A DNA stretch of 35,206 nucleotides from Bacillota bacterium (GCA_028280325.1 JANQLZ010000154.1:1-35206), one strand, 5' to 3'. Shown: positions 8,032 to 17,259, counted from the stretch's first letter. Notes: generated by a model not told the origin, from the letters alone. Program-made: numbers and translations.

Positions 8032-8592
8032 CTAATCTGCCATCTGCTTCCCTAAAAATGAGGCCGCAGTCTCAGCTAATTTTAATTCTATTTCACTTAA
8101 CTGACCCTGCTTATCACGGGTAAAGAATACCACAGAACCCACTGGCTGTCCCTGAGAAATAATGGGAACTAATAACGCCTGGTAATATGTATACTCATTA
8201 CTGACGTGCTGCAGTAATCCTCCATTAAATTCATGAACCTCATTAGCAGCTTTTATTTCCAAAGTCTTCCTGTTCTCCATGGCAGCATCTGCCTGAGGAC
8301 CGATTCTTTTTCCATTTAAATCTTTAACCGCGCCTGCGACAGCTATTACCGAATCCCTGTCAGTAATCATAACAGGGTTGCCTGTTGTTTCAAATAATGC
8401 CTCTGCATACTCCAAGGCAAATTCAGATAGCTCCCCAATCGGAGAATACTTTCTCAAAATCACAGACCCTTCGCGGTCTACAAACACTTCCAGAGGATCT
8501 CCCTCACGAATACGCATGGTACGGCGAATTTCTTTTGGTATTACTACTCGACCTAAATCATCAATGCGACGTACTATCCCGGTTGCTTTCAT
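8032..8592 (-). CDS. spoVT: Stage V sporulation transcription factor SpoVT
   Basis: This 186-residue regulator has two domains. The N-terminal AbrB-type swapped-hairpin DNA-binding domain reads MKATGIVRRIDDLGRVVIPKEIRR...GDPLEVF. A GAF-like domain follows (about 55-180), with ALFETTGNPVMITDRDSVIAVAG and YYQALLVPIISQGQPVGSVVFFTRD. SpoVT modulates sigma-G genes in the forespore of Bacillus. The start is ATG at 8592 rather than the GTG one codon earlier, because GGGGGATAGTG gives better spacing. It follows the PrsA-like gene by about 30 bases, as in many clostridia. Its DNA-binding part is nearly the same as that of AbrB elsewhere in this window (26687-26932). Confidence 0.96.
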   Translation of the reverse strand: MKATGIVRRIDDLGRVVIPKEIRRTMRIREGDPLEVFVDREGSVILRKYSPIGELSEFALEYAEALFETTGNPVMITDRDSVIAVAGAVKDLNGKRIGPQADAAMENRKTLEIKAANEVHEFNGGLLQHVSNEYTYYQALLVPIISQGQPVGSVVFFTRDKQGQLSEIELKLAETAASFLGKQMAD

Positions 8593-8625
8593 CACTATCC
8601 CCCTTTTTGTTGCAATAAATGAATT

Positions 8626-9621
8626 TTAGTGCCAGACAATGATACTTGTGTTAGCACGAAGTTGAGTAATATATTCTTTCCATTTGTTATTTGCCTGGAG
8701 CTCCATAATATCTTTAATAACAATATTCCTAATACTCTCAAACTCCTGCAACTGTGCTTCAACTACATTCTCAACTTTAATAATATGATACCCTTCACTG
8801 GTGGCAACAATTCCTCTTTTTTCTCCTATCTCCATGTCAAATATTACCTTATCAAGCTGAGTCGAAAGTTGTCCTTCTTTAACCCAGAATTTATATGTAT
8901 TTTCGGCTAAGGCAATTTTATCATTGTATTTGACAAGTACATCAAAAAAGTCGGCTCCGCTGCTGATCTCTTTCCACGCAGTTTCCGCATCTTCCAGATT
9001 ATCAACTGTGATCATTAAAACCTGTACTTTGGGTGGAGTAAGGTATTGCTCCTGATTCTGCTGATAAAATTCCTGGGCGGCAATATCATCTACTTCCACT
9101 CCAGCTGTTATTTTTTCCTTAACCAGTCTTAAAACAGCCTGTTCCCGCAAACTGTTTTCTATTTCTGCCCTGGTAACATCATACTTTGCTAAAAGGTCGT
9201 CAAGCTGAATTCCACGGCGGGTTGCCTGGCTATTGACGATCTCCCAAAGCCTGGCTGCTTCTGTCTTAATCTGTGCTTCAGACACCAGGTTATTGGCTAA
9301 AACATCGGCCTCTACTAAAACTGAATTAAGGTGCTCGTGAAAGATAGTTGAGTTTTTCTCCTTGACATCTACTGATGTTTCATATTGAAGCAATTCATAG
9401 TATATATTATAGCATTGATAGGTCTTTAAGATGGTTTGTTTGGATATTACGATTCCATTAAATTTGACAGGAAATCCTTTAATACCCGCTAATGCTAAGA
9501 CATCTTCACTTCGGAGCCAGGCAGACCACCTGCTGCCTGCTACAGCAGCAACAATCACGAATGCCAGCAACAAAGCAATGACAGCAATTAACACTTTATT
9601 ACGTGTGATCTTTTTAAACAT
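8626..9621 (-). CDS. Membrane-anchored SurA/PrsA-like peptidylprolyl isomerase-family chaperone
   Basis: This 331-residue protein has an N-terminal membrane anchor (KVLIAVIALLLAFVIVAAVAG), an extracytoplasmic SurA-like helical region (FHEHLNSVLVEADVLANNLVSEAQI..., then the ENSLREQAVLRLVKEKI helix) and a C-terminal parvulin-type domain. The latter runs from TPPKVQVLMITV through EISSGADFFDVLVKYND to IGEKRGIVATSEGYHIIKVENV. No lipobox Cys is present, unlike classical PrsA. The central parvulin stretch lacks the usual GGDLGxF signature, so isomerase activity may be lost with chaperone activity kept. It lies 11 bases after mfd and ahead of spoVT, a clostridial mfd-prsA-spoVT arrangement. Confidence 0.85.
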   Translation of the reverse strand: MFKKITRNKVLIAVIALLLAFVIVAAVAGSRWSAWLRSEDVLALAGIKGFPVKFNGIVISKQTILKTYQCYNIYYELLQYETSVDVKEKNSTIFHEHLNSVLVEADVLANNLVSEAQIKTEAARLWEIVNSQATRRGIQLDDLLAKYDVTRAEIENSLREQAVLRLVKEKITAGVEVDDIAAQEFYQQNQEQYLTPPKVQVLMITVDNLEDAETAWKEISSGADFFDVLVKYNDKIALAENTYKFWVKEGQLSTQLDKVIFDMEIGEKRGIVATSEGYHIIKVENVVEAQLQEFESIRNIVIKDIMELQANNKWKEYITQLRANTSIIVWH

Positions 9622-9632
9622 AGTAATCTACC

Positions 9633-12600
9633 TCAGCTTGTTAATGATTCTTCCAGTTCCACTAAATCCTTAAACATACTGTTTAGCTCTCTCAAAAGCT
9701 GCTCCACATCATCATTCTTAACAGTTATTTGCAAGCCCACTTCTTTACCGGAATTTAACTGAATCTGTTGGCCATACAACTCCCACAGCTTTTGAATCGA
9801 GTTTGGTTTTATTACAGCTTCTTTACAAAAAGTTGCTTTGACATTGTGTTTTTTTCTCACCAGAGACTTAACTTTAATTGCCTTCAGCGCAGCTTTAATT
9901 TCAGAGATTAAAAGCAGGTTTCTTACCGGCAAAGGGGGATTGCCAAACCGGTCAAGCAATTCGTCAGTAATATCCTGGATCTGTTCTCGATTTTCACTTG
10001 CTACTATTTTTTTGTACATTTCTATCTTAACTTTATTGTCCTTAATGTATCTGTTGGGGATATAAGCATCGACCCCCAGATCTATATCGACTTCAAATTT
10101 TTTGGCAGGAATCTCTCCTTTAAGTTCTTTCAATGATTCTTCCAACAGCTGTACATACAGATCGTAGCCCACCTGCATCATAAACCCACTCTGCTCGGGC
10201 CCCAAAATATTACCGGTGCCTCTTATTTGCAGATCCCTCAAAGCAATTTTAAACCCGGCACCCAGTTCAGTAAACTCTCTGATGGCGTTCAGCCTTTTTT
10301 CAGCTACTTCAGTGAGAACCTTATTTTTTCGATAGGTTAAATAAGCGTAAGCCAGTCTGTTGGTACGGCCCACTCTGCCCCTCAGCTGGTACAGCTGGGC
10401 CAAACCAAACTTGTCAGCATCTTCGATAATCAGGGTATTGACATTGGGAATATCCAACCCACTTTCAATAATGGTGGTGCTGACCAGAATATCATATTCA
10501 TGATTGTAGAAATCAATCATAATCTGCTCTAAATGGCGCTCTGTCATTCTTCCATGGCCTACAGCGATCCGGGCCTCAGGCAGCAACTGCTGTAATTTGG
10601 CTGCGGTGAGCTCGATATCTTTTACCCGATTATGCAAATAATAAACCTGTCCGTCTCTAGCTATCTCTCGGCTGATGCATTCTACAACCAAATTTGGTTC
10701 ATATTCCACAACATAAGTTTGAACCGGATAGCGGTTCTCAGGAGGAGTTTCAATCATACTCAAGTCGCGCATGCCGACCATCGACATGTGCAGAGTTCTC
10801 GGAATTGGAGTTGCACTAAGCGTCAGGACATCCACATTTGCTTTTAGCTGTTTTATTTTTTCTTTATGAGCTACCCCAAATCTTTGTTCCTCATCGATCA
10901 CCAACAAGCCTAAATCCTTAAATTTAACTCTGTCCTGGAGCAGGGCATGGGTCCCTATTACAATATCAACAGAGCCGGCTCTGATCCCCTCAATAGTTTT
11001 AGTATTGTCCTTACGGGAACGAAATCTACTTAGCATAGCTACATTTATCGGATATCTTACTAATCTGGTCGTGATGGTTCGAAAATGTTGATGAGCCAGG
11101 ATTGTCGTCGGGACCAATATGGCGACCTGTTTTCCGGCCATTGCAGCCTTAAAAACTGCTCTCAAAGCAACCTCAGTTTTACCATAGCCCACATCTCCGC
11201 ACAGCAGTCTGTCCATAGGACTGGAGCTGACCATATCCTGCTTAATCTCCTTAACTGCCCGCAGCTGATCCGGGGTTTCCTCAAATGGAAAGGACTTTTC
11301 AAACTCCAGCTGCCATTTGTCATCCTGAGGATAGGAGACTCCCGAGATCGACTCCCTTTTGGCATAAAGCTTCAGTAATTCCTGGGCCATTTGCTGAACT
11401 GAGGCCTTAACCCGTGATTTCACTCGTTGCCATTCGCTGTTACCCAATGAGTAAAGCCGCGGAGCACGTCCTTCTGATCCAACATACTTTTGAACCAGGT
11501 GGATTTGATCAACAGGTACATATAATCTGTCCTCACCTTTGTATCTGATACCCAGATAATCACGATGAACCCCATTGATCTCCATTGTTTTCAGGCCCTG
11601 ATATACCCCAATCCCATGTGAAATATGAACAATATAATCCCCTGGGCTCAGCTCCCGATAGTCTAACAAACTCTTTCTACTATCTTTTTTGATTTTCCTG
11701 CGTTTTTTATCCAGAACCTTCCTTGTACCAAAAACCTCTTGCTCGGTCAGCATCACAAATCGCAGCTCGGGAACCTCAAATCCCTGCCGCAGATTTCCTT
11801 CCGTCAGCAAAATCCGATTTACTGATATATTCTCAGGTAATCTGTCAACAACCAAAGCTTCCAGGCCGCTGTCCTGAATTTGATCTGCCAACCCCTGGAG
11901 CTTGGCTCGATCGCTACTGGTAATGACTACACTGTAGTTTTGCTTCGACCAGCGGTTTAATTCTTGAATCAGGAAGTTAATCTGCCCATGAAAAGTTGGG
12001 GCCTGTCGGGCAGCAAAGGTATGTAGCTGTACCGGATTATGGTGTTTTATTTGTCTTGACAGCAACGAAATAGTCAGTACATTTCCGGACTTGTTGGCGT
12101 TTGCTATTAATCTACTGTAACTGTGCTGAGAATACTGCTGTCGGGGTAGCAGATTGTTGTCATCGATCAGTTCAGTCATTCTCCAATTGGATTTCTCAGC
12201 CAAGCGAGCCGGTTCATCCCAAATTATCAACGGTTTATACGCAGCATAATCAAATAAAAAGCTGTCCAATTCAGTAAAATAGGCTGAAAACTGCTCAAAA
12301 CCTGCTACACTGCTGCCCTGTTTTAGCTGCTCCAGGTCTTCATACCAACGCTCCTTCATCGGACTGTCAGGGTTTATTTTGAGGCTTTTTGCAATATCAG
12401 CCTGCAAAACTGCCACCCCTTTTTCCATATTAGCCAGAGGCCAGCAATACTCTGAGGCAGGGTTAAGCTCAATACTGTCGATCACTGCTATAGTACGCTG
12501 GTCGCCTGGATCAAAATATCTGATTGAGTCTACTTCATCACCAAAGAATTCAATCCTGACCGGGTGTGGAGTCAACAGTGGGTAGATATCTACAATATCT

Positions 12601-13136
12601 CCCCTGACGCTGAACTGGCTGTATCCCTCAACCTGGGTAACCCTTTTGTAGCCAGCAGAAATAAGGATATTTATTAAGCTGTACAGCTCAATTTTAGTAT
12701 CATTAGTTAAAACAATGCTTAGCTCCTCAAAACTTTTGGGAGCAGGCAAAGCTTCCATGACAGCCTCAATCGTTGTCAACACAATAACCTGCTCTCTATT
12801 CATCAACGATTTCAGGCTCTGTAACCGATATCTGGTGGTATCATAGCTATCAGCCAACAGCAGTCTTTGGAGTTTAATGTCTTTTTTGGGAAAATAGCAG
12901 ACATCCCAATCTGGCAATAAAGCTTGTAAATCTTCCTGCCAGATAAGAGCTTGTTTTTCCTCATTGGTCACTACAATGGCAGCCTGGCTCAGATCTGTCA
13001 GCAGCGAGCAAATCAAAGCTGTTTTATGGGTTCCAACTAAACCAAAGGCAGCCTGCTCGCCTTTTCCCTGCTTCAATTGAGCCTTAAGCTCTTCGTAGGC
13101 CGGCAGTTTCTTAATTTTTTTGAGAATATTTTGCAT
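9633..13136 (-). CDS. mfd: Transcription-repair coupling factor Mfd
   Basis: This full-length Mfd (1167 residues) is the ATP-driven translocase that pushes stalled RNA polymerase off damaged DNA and recruits UvrA. Order of parts: UvrB-like N-terminal region (SVRGDIVDIYPLLTPHPVRIEFFGDEVDSIR), CarD-like polymerase-interaction domain (LSPGDYIVHISHGIGVYQGL), then RecG-like helicase. The helicase carries Walker A GDVGYGKTEVALRA, Walker B VIDEEQRFGV, motif III LSATPIPRTLHMSM, the STTIIESGLDIPN block and QLRGRVGR. The C-terminal TRCF domain is complete. ATG at 13136 follows GAGGTGAAATT. A terminator just upstream separates it from the PrsW-like gene, so it probably has its own promoter. Confidence 0.98.
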   Translation of the reverse strand: MQNILKKIKKLPAYEELKAQLKQGKGEQAAFGLVGTHKTALICSLLTDLSQAAIVVTNEEKQALIWQEDLQALLPDWDVCYFPKKDIKLQRLLLADSYDTTRYRLQSLKSLMNREQVIVLTTIEAVMEALPAPKSFEELSIVLTNDTKIELYSLINILISAGYKRVTQVEGYSQFSVRGDIVDIYPLLTPHPVRIEFFGDEVDSIRYFDPGDQRTIAVIDSIELNPASEYCWPLANMEKGVAVLQADIAKSLKINPDSPMKERWYEDLEQLKQGSSVAGFEQFSAYFTELDSFLFDYAAYKPLIIWDEPARLAEKSNWRMTELIDDNNLLPRQQYSQHSYSRLIANANKSGNVLTISLLSRQIKHHNPVQLHTFAARQAPTFHGQINFLIQELNRWSKQNYSVVITSSDRAKLQGLADQIQDSGLEALVVDRLPENISVNRILLTEGNLRQGFEVPELRFVMLTEQEVFGTRKVLDKKRRKIKKDSRKSLLDYRELSPGDYIVHISHGIGVYQGLKTMEINGVHRDYLGIRYKGEDRLYVPVDQIHLVQKYVGSEGRAPRLYSLGNSEWQRVKSRVKASVQQMAQELLKLYAKRESISGVSYPQDDKWQLEFEKSFPFEETPDQLRAVKEIKQDMVSSSPMDRLLCGDVGYGKTEVALRAVFKAAMAGKQVAILVPTTILAHQHFRTITTRLVRYPINVAMLSRFRSRKDNTKTIEGIRAGSVDIVIGTHALLQDRVKFKDLGLLVIDEEQRFGVAHKEKIKQLKANVDVLTLSATPIPRTLHMSMVGMRDLSMIETPPENRYPVQTYVVEYEPNLVVECISREIARDGQVYYLHNRVKDIELTAAKLQQLLPEARIAVGHGRMTERHLEQIMIDFYNHEYDILVSTTIIESGLDIPNVNTLIIEDADKFGLAQLYQLRGRVGRTNRLAYAYLTYRKNKVLTEVAEKRLNAIREFTELGAGFKIALRDLQIRGTGNILGPEQSGFMMQVGYDLYVQLLEESLKELKGEIPAKKFEVDIDLGVDAYIPNRYIKDNKVKIEMYKKIVASENREQIQDITDELLDRFGNPPLPVRNLLLISEIKAALKAIKVKSLVRKKHNVKATFCKEAVIKPNSIQKLWELYGQQIQLNSGKEVGLQITVKNDDVEQLLRELNSMFKDLVELEESLTS

Positions 13137-13160
13137 AATTTCACCTCATGTTTAAAACGA

Positions 13161-13180
13161 CAAAAAACCCCATTTGGGGA
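13161..13180 (-). terminator. Rho-independent terminator between PrsW-like gene and mfd
   Basis: On the - strand CCCCA pairs with TGGGG (13179-13168 region) and is followed directly by TTTTTT (13167-13162). The stem is short but all G:C. It ends the glmU-prs-pth-prsW-like series. Confidence 0.7.
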
Positions 13181-13181
13181 T

Positions 13182-13553
13182 TCAGTCTACCTTACTCAGC
13201 ATCCACCTGTTATATGTCATATGAAACGCAGCGCTTGAAACAATTGACCACCATAAACCAAAATTATTATAAACAATTACGGCCAGCAAACCAAACAGAC
13301 CATGTGAAATAACACTCATCCCGGCTGCAGTTTTTTCGCCAGCATAGAAGTCACTGAGCGCCTCAACGGTTCCAAATATTAAATGTACGGATATAATATG
13401 AGCATTATACTTAACAGCCAAGAAAGTTTTAATAAACTCCTCTCCGATCGGTACAATATCTGTCAGTACTGATATACCAAGCTTTTTTATGATCAGGGTA
13501 TTGAAGACATAGGCTATACTTGCAGCAAAAAGTGCGGTAATAATCGTGGGCAA
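13182..13553 (-). CDS. Small PrsW-like putative intramembrane metalloprotease
   Basis: This 123-residue, strongly hydrophobic protein has about four membrane segments. It carries, in order, IGEEFIKTF (Glu38, Glu39, Lys42), FGTVEA (60-65), ISHGLFG (His84) and AAFHMTYN (His111, Asn115). This is the spacing of motifs in PrsW-type intramembrane proteases (EExxK, FGxxEA, HxxFG, HxxxN), where the Glu and His residues bind the metal. It is much shorter than B. subtilis PrsW, which cleaves anti-sigma-W RsiW. TTG at 13553 lies 6 bases after AGGAGG, a convincing start. It follows pth by 45 bases and ends just before a terminator, so it is likely expressed with pth. The target is unknown, and the protease assignment rests on motifs only. 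Confidence 0.6.
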   Translation of the reverse strand: MPTIITALFAASIAYVFNTLIIKKLGISVLTDIVPIGEEFIKTFLAVKYNAHIISVHLIFGTVEALSDFYAGEKTAAGMSVISHGLFGLLAVIVYNNFGLWWSIVSSAAFHMTYNRWMLSKVD

Positions 13554-13598
13554 GATTATCCTCCTAGTTTTCTTCTAGTATGCCTAAGATCAAAAAAC

Positions 13599-14162
13599 TT
13601 AATCCAAATCAATATTGTATTTGTTCATAGCCTGATCGATGCCTTCAACAGCAAAACACAGAGCACCTTCAGCGGCAGTATCAATTACTTTATCAATTAT
13701 GATCTGCTCTTCCTCACTAAACCTGCTCAGAACATAATCTACCCGCTTAAATTCAGGTTTGCCAATACCCAGCCGCAGTCGAGGAAATTCACTGTAGCCC
13801 AGCTGATTAATAATAGATTTCATGCCATTATGCCCGCCAGAACTGCCCTTCATTCTGAACCTTAGCTTGCCGACAGCAAAGTCAAGGTCATCATAAACTA
13901 TTAGGATATCCTGCAAATCGCACTTAAAAAATGAAACCATCTCAGCCACACTGTAACCGCTGTTATTCATAAAGGTTAACGGCTGCAAAAGCACAATTGA
14001 TTCACCTTGAAATGAGGTCTTGGCATACAGCCCTTTAAACCTGGCCCGCTGTACCGATACCTCAAGCTTTTCTGCCAGCTTGGCGATCACTGCAAATCCC
14101 AGGTTATGACGAGTATTTTTAAATTTAAGGCTTGGATTACCTAGCCCCACTATACATTTCAT
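13599..14162 (-). CDS. pth: Peptidyl-tRNA hydrolase
   Basis: Pth (187 residues, the usual size) hydrolyses the ester bond of peptidyl-tRNAs released from ribosomes. Signature segments are MKCIVGLGNP at the start, NTRHNLGF with the catalytic His, PLTFMNNSG, VYDDLDFAVGKLRFRMKGSSGGHNGMKSI and FPRLRLGIGKP. The open frame runs further upstream, but ATG at 14162 matches the family start and lies 7 bases after GGAG. It follows prs, and in Bacillus the same gene (spoVC) also follows prs with ctc between; no ctc is present here. Confidence 0.97.
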   Translation of the reverse strand: MKCIVGLGNPSLKFKNTRHNLGFAVIAKLAEKLEVSVQRARFKGLYAKTSFQGESIVLLQPLTFMNNSGYSVAEMVSFFKCDLQDILIVYDDLDFAVGKLRFRMKGSSGGHNGMKSIINQLGYSEFPRLRLGIGKPEFKRVDYVLSRFSEEEQIIIDKVIDTAAEGALCFAVEGIDQAMNKYNIDLD

Positions 14163-14220
14163 AATATCACTCCAGCTCACTTTTCCGGTTGGCAAAGCGC
14201 AGGCCATCAACCAGGCTATA

Positions 14221-14239
14221 AACCGGGAATACCCCGGTT
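14221..14239. terminator. Hairpin between prs and pth, weak or partial terminator
   Basis: AACCGGG (14221-14227) pairs perfectly with CCCGGTT (14233-14239) around a 5-base loop. No proper T run follows on either strand, so it may be a weak terminator or an mRNA processing/stability element between prs and pth. Confidence 0.4.
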
Positions 14240-14283
14240 ATCTTTACAATCAAAGATTAAACTTAGCTTATTAAGTCGAGCTA

Positions 14284-15246
14284 TTAATCCAAATCGAACA
14301 AGGCTGAGACAGATCGATGTTCGTAAATTCTTCTAATTGCTTCTGCAAACAGTTTACCTACGGACAATACCTTAATATTATCCAGTGCTTTGGCCTGTTT
14401 TGAAAGGGGGATTGTATTGGTTACAACTAATTCTTTGATTACACTGGTCGCTATTCTCTCAACTGCTGGGCCAGATAATACCGGATGCACACAGCTCGCA
14501 TAAACTGATCGAGCCCCCATATTCATTAAGGCTTCGGCACCACGGGTAATAGTTCCTGCAGTATCAATAATATCATCAGTCATGATAGCTATTCGACCCT
14601 TAATATCGCCGATAACATTCATTACTTCCATCTCATTAGGGCATGATCTCCTCTTATCAATAATGGCCAGTGGAGCATTCAAGACAACTGCCAGATTTCT
14701 GGCTCGAGTAATACCACCATTATCCGGGGAGACAATAACTATGTCTTTATGATCACGAAACCCTAAGCCAATAAAGTACTCAGCCAGGATATTATTGGCC
14801 TCCAGGTTGTCTACTGGAATATCAAAAAAACCCTGAATCTGGCGGGCGTGCAAATCCATTGTTAAAACCCTGTCCGCGCCAGCAACAGTAAACAAATTTG
14901 CTACTAATTTAGCTGTGATCGGATCTCTGGCCTTAGACTTTCTATCTTGTCTGGCGTAGCCAAAATAAGGAATAACAGCGGTTACAGAGCGAGCTGAAGC
15001 TCGTTTCAGGGCATCGATATAGATCAATACTTCCATCAAATATTCTGCACTAGGTGAACAGGTAGGCTGAATAATGAACGCATCACAACCACGTACACTT
15101 TCATCAATACGCACCGACTTTTCACCATCACTAAACGTGATCAAACTGCTTTTAGCTAATGAAATTCCACACGCACCTGCTATTTCCTTAGCTAATTCAA
15201 CATGCGCTGACCCAGTAAACAGCTTTAGCTTGCACATTTGCTCCAT
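14284..15246 (-). CDS. prs: Ribose-phosphate pyrophosphokinase
   Basis: This 320-residue enzyme makes PRPP from ribose 5-phosphate and ATP, the precursor for nucleotides, His and Trp. Diagnostic parts are YFGYARQDRK (94-103), TMDLHARQIQGFF (129-141), IVSPDNGGITRAR (171-183) and the PRPP-binding loop TDDIIDTAGT (223-232). The family usually has DHGG or DVGG where this copy has DNGG. ATG at 15246 follows GGAGAGGG. It comes 24 bases after glmU, the same pair as in Bacillus, and probably shares its transcript. PurR in the same region senses PRPP, linking supply and control. Confidence 0.98.
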   Translation of the reverse strand: MEQMCKLKLFTGSAHVELAKEIAGACGISLAKSSLITFSDGEKSVRIDESVRGCDAFIIQPTCSPSAEYLMEVLIYIDALKRASARSVTAVIPYFGYARQDRKSKARDPITAKLVANLFTVAGADRVLTMDLHARQIQGFFDIPVDNLEANNILAEYFIGLGFRDHKDIVIVSPDNGGITRARNLAVVLNAPLAIIDKRRSCPNEMEVMNVIGDIKGRIAIMTDDIIDTAGTITRGAEALMNMGARSVYASCVHPVLSGPAVERIATSVIKELVVTNTIPLSKQAKALDNIKVLSVGKLFAEAIRRIYEHRSVSALFDLD

Positions 15247-15270
15247 TTTTTTCCCTCTCCTTAAATGCTC

Positions 15271-16668
15271 CTAATGCTTTTTTTTGCTTTTAAATACTCT
15301 GTTTCGGCTTAGTACCCAGTTTTCTTTATTTACTTGTCTGCTTCTTGCTATTGCAAGTGCGTAGGGAGGTACATCCTCTGTCACAGTCGACCCAGCAGCT
15401 ACATAGGCCCCTTCTTGAATCTTTACTGGAGCCACCAGGTTAGAATTGCAACCTACAAAGGCTTCATCCTCAATAGTTGTTCTATGCTTATGCACTCCAT
15501 CATAGTTAACTATTATTGTGCCGGCTCCCAGGTTAACATTATCGCCAATGTCGGTATCACCAACATAGCTTAAATGGTTGGTTTTACTGCCTTTTCCAAT
15601 TACCGAGTTTTTTACTTCTACAAACGTCCCCACCTTGCCTTCAGATTTCACAATAGTGTTGGGCCGCAGGTAAGCAAAAGGACCTATCTTAACTCCCTCA
15701 GCTATCTTTGATCCGCGTATCGTAGAGCGTTCAACAGCCACATTATCTCCTATAGTAGAATTTATTACATGGGTGTAGGGACCAATTACGCAATCAGTAC
15801 CTATTGTACTATTTCCGGTCAGATATGTAAAAGGTAAAATTGTAGTATCCGGGGCGATCTTAACACTTGACTCAATAATAGTAGTTTCCGGGCTGATGAT
15901 AGTGACACCGCTGTGCATCAGTTGATGCAAATAGTTATCATTCAAGTATTTTTCTGCTACTGCGAGCTTGGCGCGATCATTTACATTCAGGGTCTCTTCA
16001 TTTGTGATAGCCTTAACAGCCAAAACCTTATGCCCATTGTTGAGTAAATGCTTAAATGTATCCGGCAGATAATATTCACCCTGGGCATTGTCATTGTCAA
16101 TATGCGCCAGGCTTTCCAGCAGATCTTTGGCCTGATAACAGCAGATTCCGGCCCAGACTTCTTTTATTTTTTTCTCTGCCTCAGTTGCATCTTTTTCTTC
16201 CACTGTGTATTTCACGGCCTCTGATTTGTCTCTGACAATTCTACCGTAACCATGGGGATTATCTTTGATTGAGGTCAGCAATGTTGCCGAAGCATCCTGC
16301 TGCTGATGGGTTGCAATCAATTTTTCTAACGATTCTACCGTTACCAAAGGTCCGTCCCCTAAAAAAACAACAATAGTGCTGTTGATATTATCTCTGATGA
16401 ACTCCTCTGCCTTCATCACTGCATGACCTGTCCCTAACAGCTCATGCTGGTATATATAAGTAAACTCCTCACCCAAGCTCGCTTTTACCTTATCGGCATC
16501 GTTCCCTATAACTAAGGCAATATCGTCTATGCCAGTCTTTTTTACCGACTCAACCAAATGTTTTATTAATGGTTTACCTGAGAGAGGGTGTAGATTCTTT
16601 ATCAACTTTGATTTCATTCTCTTGCCCTTGCCTGCTGTCAGAATCAAAGCAACTGTCTTGTTCTTCAT
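15271..16668 (-). CDS. glmU: Bifunctional N-acetylglucosamine-1-phosphate uridyltransferase / glucosamine-1-phosphate acetyltransferase GlmU
   Basis: GlmU (465 residues) acetylates GlcN-1-P and converts it to UDP-GlcNAc for peptidoglycan. The N-terminal nucleotidyltransferase starts VALILTAGKGKRMKSKLIK and contains GTGHAVMKAEE. The C-terminal left-handed beta-helix has hexapeptide repeats (IGDNVAVERSTIRGSKIAEGVKIGPFAYLRP region) and the acetyltransferase residues in NYDGVHKHRT. The second residue of the common LAAGxGxRM loop is Thr here (LTAGKGKRM), a conservative change. ATG at 16668 follows AGGAGAATAAATA. It is the first gene of the glmU-prs-pth-prsW-like series, downstream of spoVG and its terminator. 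Confidence 0.98.
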   Translation of the reverse strand: MKNKTVALILTAGKGKRMKSKLIKNLHPLSGKPLIKHLVESVKKTGIDDIALVIGNDADKVKASLGEEFTYIYQHELLGTGHAVMKAEEFIRDNINSTIVVFLGDGPLVTVESLEKLIATHQQQDASATLLTSIKDNPHGYGRIVRDKSEAVKYTVEEKDATEAEKKIKEVWAGICCYQAKDLLESLAHIDNDNAQGEYYLPDTFKHLLNNGHKVLAVKAITNEETLNVNDRAKLAVAEKYLNDNYLHQLMHSGVTIISPETTIIESSVKIAPDTTILPFTYLTGNSTIGTDCVIGPYTHVINSTIGDNVAVERSTIRGSKIAEGVKIGPFAYLRPNTIVKSEGKVGTFVEVKNSVIGKGSKTNHLSYVGDTDIGDNVNLGAGTIIVNYDGVHKHRTTIEDEAFVGCNSNLVAPVKIQEGAYVAAGSTVTEDVPPYALAIARSRQVNKENWVLSRNRVFKSKKKH

Positions 16669-16800
16669 TATTTATTCTCCTAACTAAAGTCTCATTAGCT
16701 TGATGGTAATATATCAGTCCGATAGTTTCAAGCCCTAACTAAAATTATTACAGCCTCCACCATAAATAGTGGCTGTCAGCTGCAGGCACAACAGCTGTTT

Positions 16801-16830
16801 AAAAATAAAAGAGAGAGAATATCTCTCTTA
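16801..16830 (-). terminator. Rho-independent terminator after spoVG
   Basis: On the - strand AAGAGAG (16829-16823) pairs with CTCTCTT (16815-16809), followed by a T-rich run (16808-16801). The 250-base gap from here to glmU otherwise shows only an imperfect CCAC/GTGG foldback near 16750-16776 and two CAGCTG palindromes, with no clear glmU promoter. Confidence 0.65.
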
Positions 16831-16922
16831 GTTTAAGCTATAGTATTAAATATATGTACCAGTAAAACGTCAGTAAGCCCCTTGTTATAGTTTATAATAA
16901 GCTCACTATAGTTTTGCACATT

Positions 16923-17189
16923 CTATTGCTCTGAAGCATTCTCACGTTCATACTCAGCCATAATCTGATCATGAATGTGCTGCCTCATTTCTGTGCAGAT
17001 CGGGTGAGCAATGTCTTTAAACTCGCCGTTTGGTGTTTTACGGCTTGGCATCGCTACAAATAACCCGTTGTTGCCTTCGATGATTCGCAAATCATGAACT
17101 ACAAACTGATCATCAATTGTTATAGAAGCTATGGCACGCATTCTACCTGTATTGTTAACTCTTCGAATCCGAACTTCCGTAACTTGCAT
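16923..17189 (-). CDS. spoVG: SpoVG, RNA/DNA-binding regulator
   Basis: SpoVG (88 residues) starts [37 protein letters not shown] and continues with [26 protein letters not shown], the highly conserved core of the family. In Bacillus it affects asymmetric septation and is a sigma-H target; in other Firmicutes it binds nucleic acid. ATG at 17189 follows AAGGAGGTGTCCTC, a near-perfect ribosome binding site suggesting high expression. It lies between purR and glmU, as in Bacillus, but without yabJ. Confidence 0.98.
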   Translation of the reverse strand: MQVTEVRIRRVNNTGRMRAIASITIDDQFVVHDLRIIEGNNGLFVAMPSRKTPNGEFKDIAHPICTEMRQHIHDQIMAEYERENASEQ

Positions 17190-17230
17190 GAGGACACCTC
17201 CTTCTTGGTGCTAACAATTTAGCTGTTGAT

Positions 17231-17259
17231 TTCTTCTATGTAAAACGTATTTTTCCTGC
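17231..17259 (-). promoter_or_regulatory. Possible sigma-H promoter of spoVG
   Basis: On the - strand GCAGGAAAA (from 17259) and TAGAAG near 17238-17233 are about 12-13 bases apart. They resemble the sigma-H elements RWAGGANNT and HGAAT, with mismatches. The known sigma-H control of spoVG in Bacillus supports the reading; sequence alone is moderate evidence. Confidence 0.4.

Noticed and set aside
16669..16800. Promoter for glmU
   Set aside because: TTGAAA and several A/T-rich words are present, but no -35/-10 pair with acceptable spacing was found.
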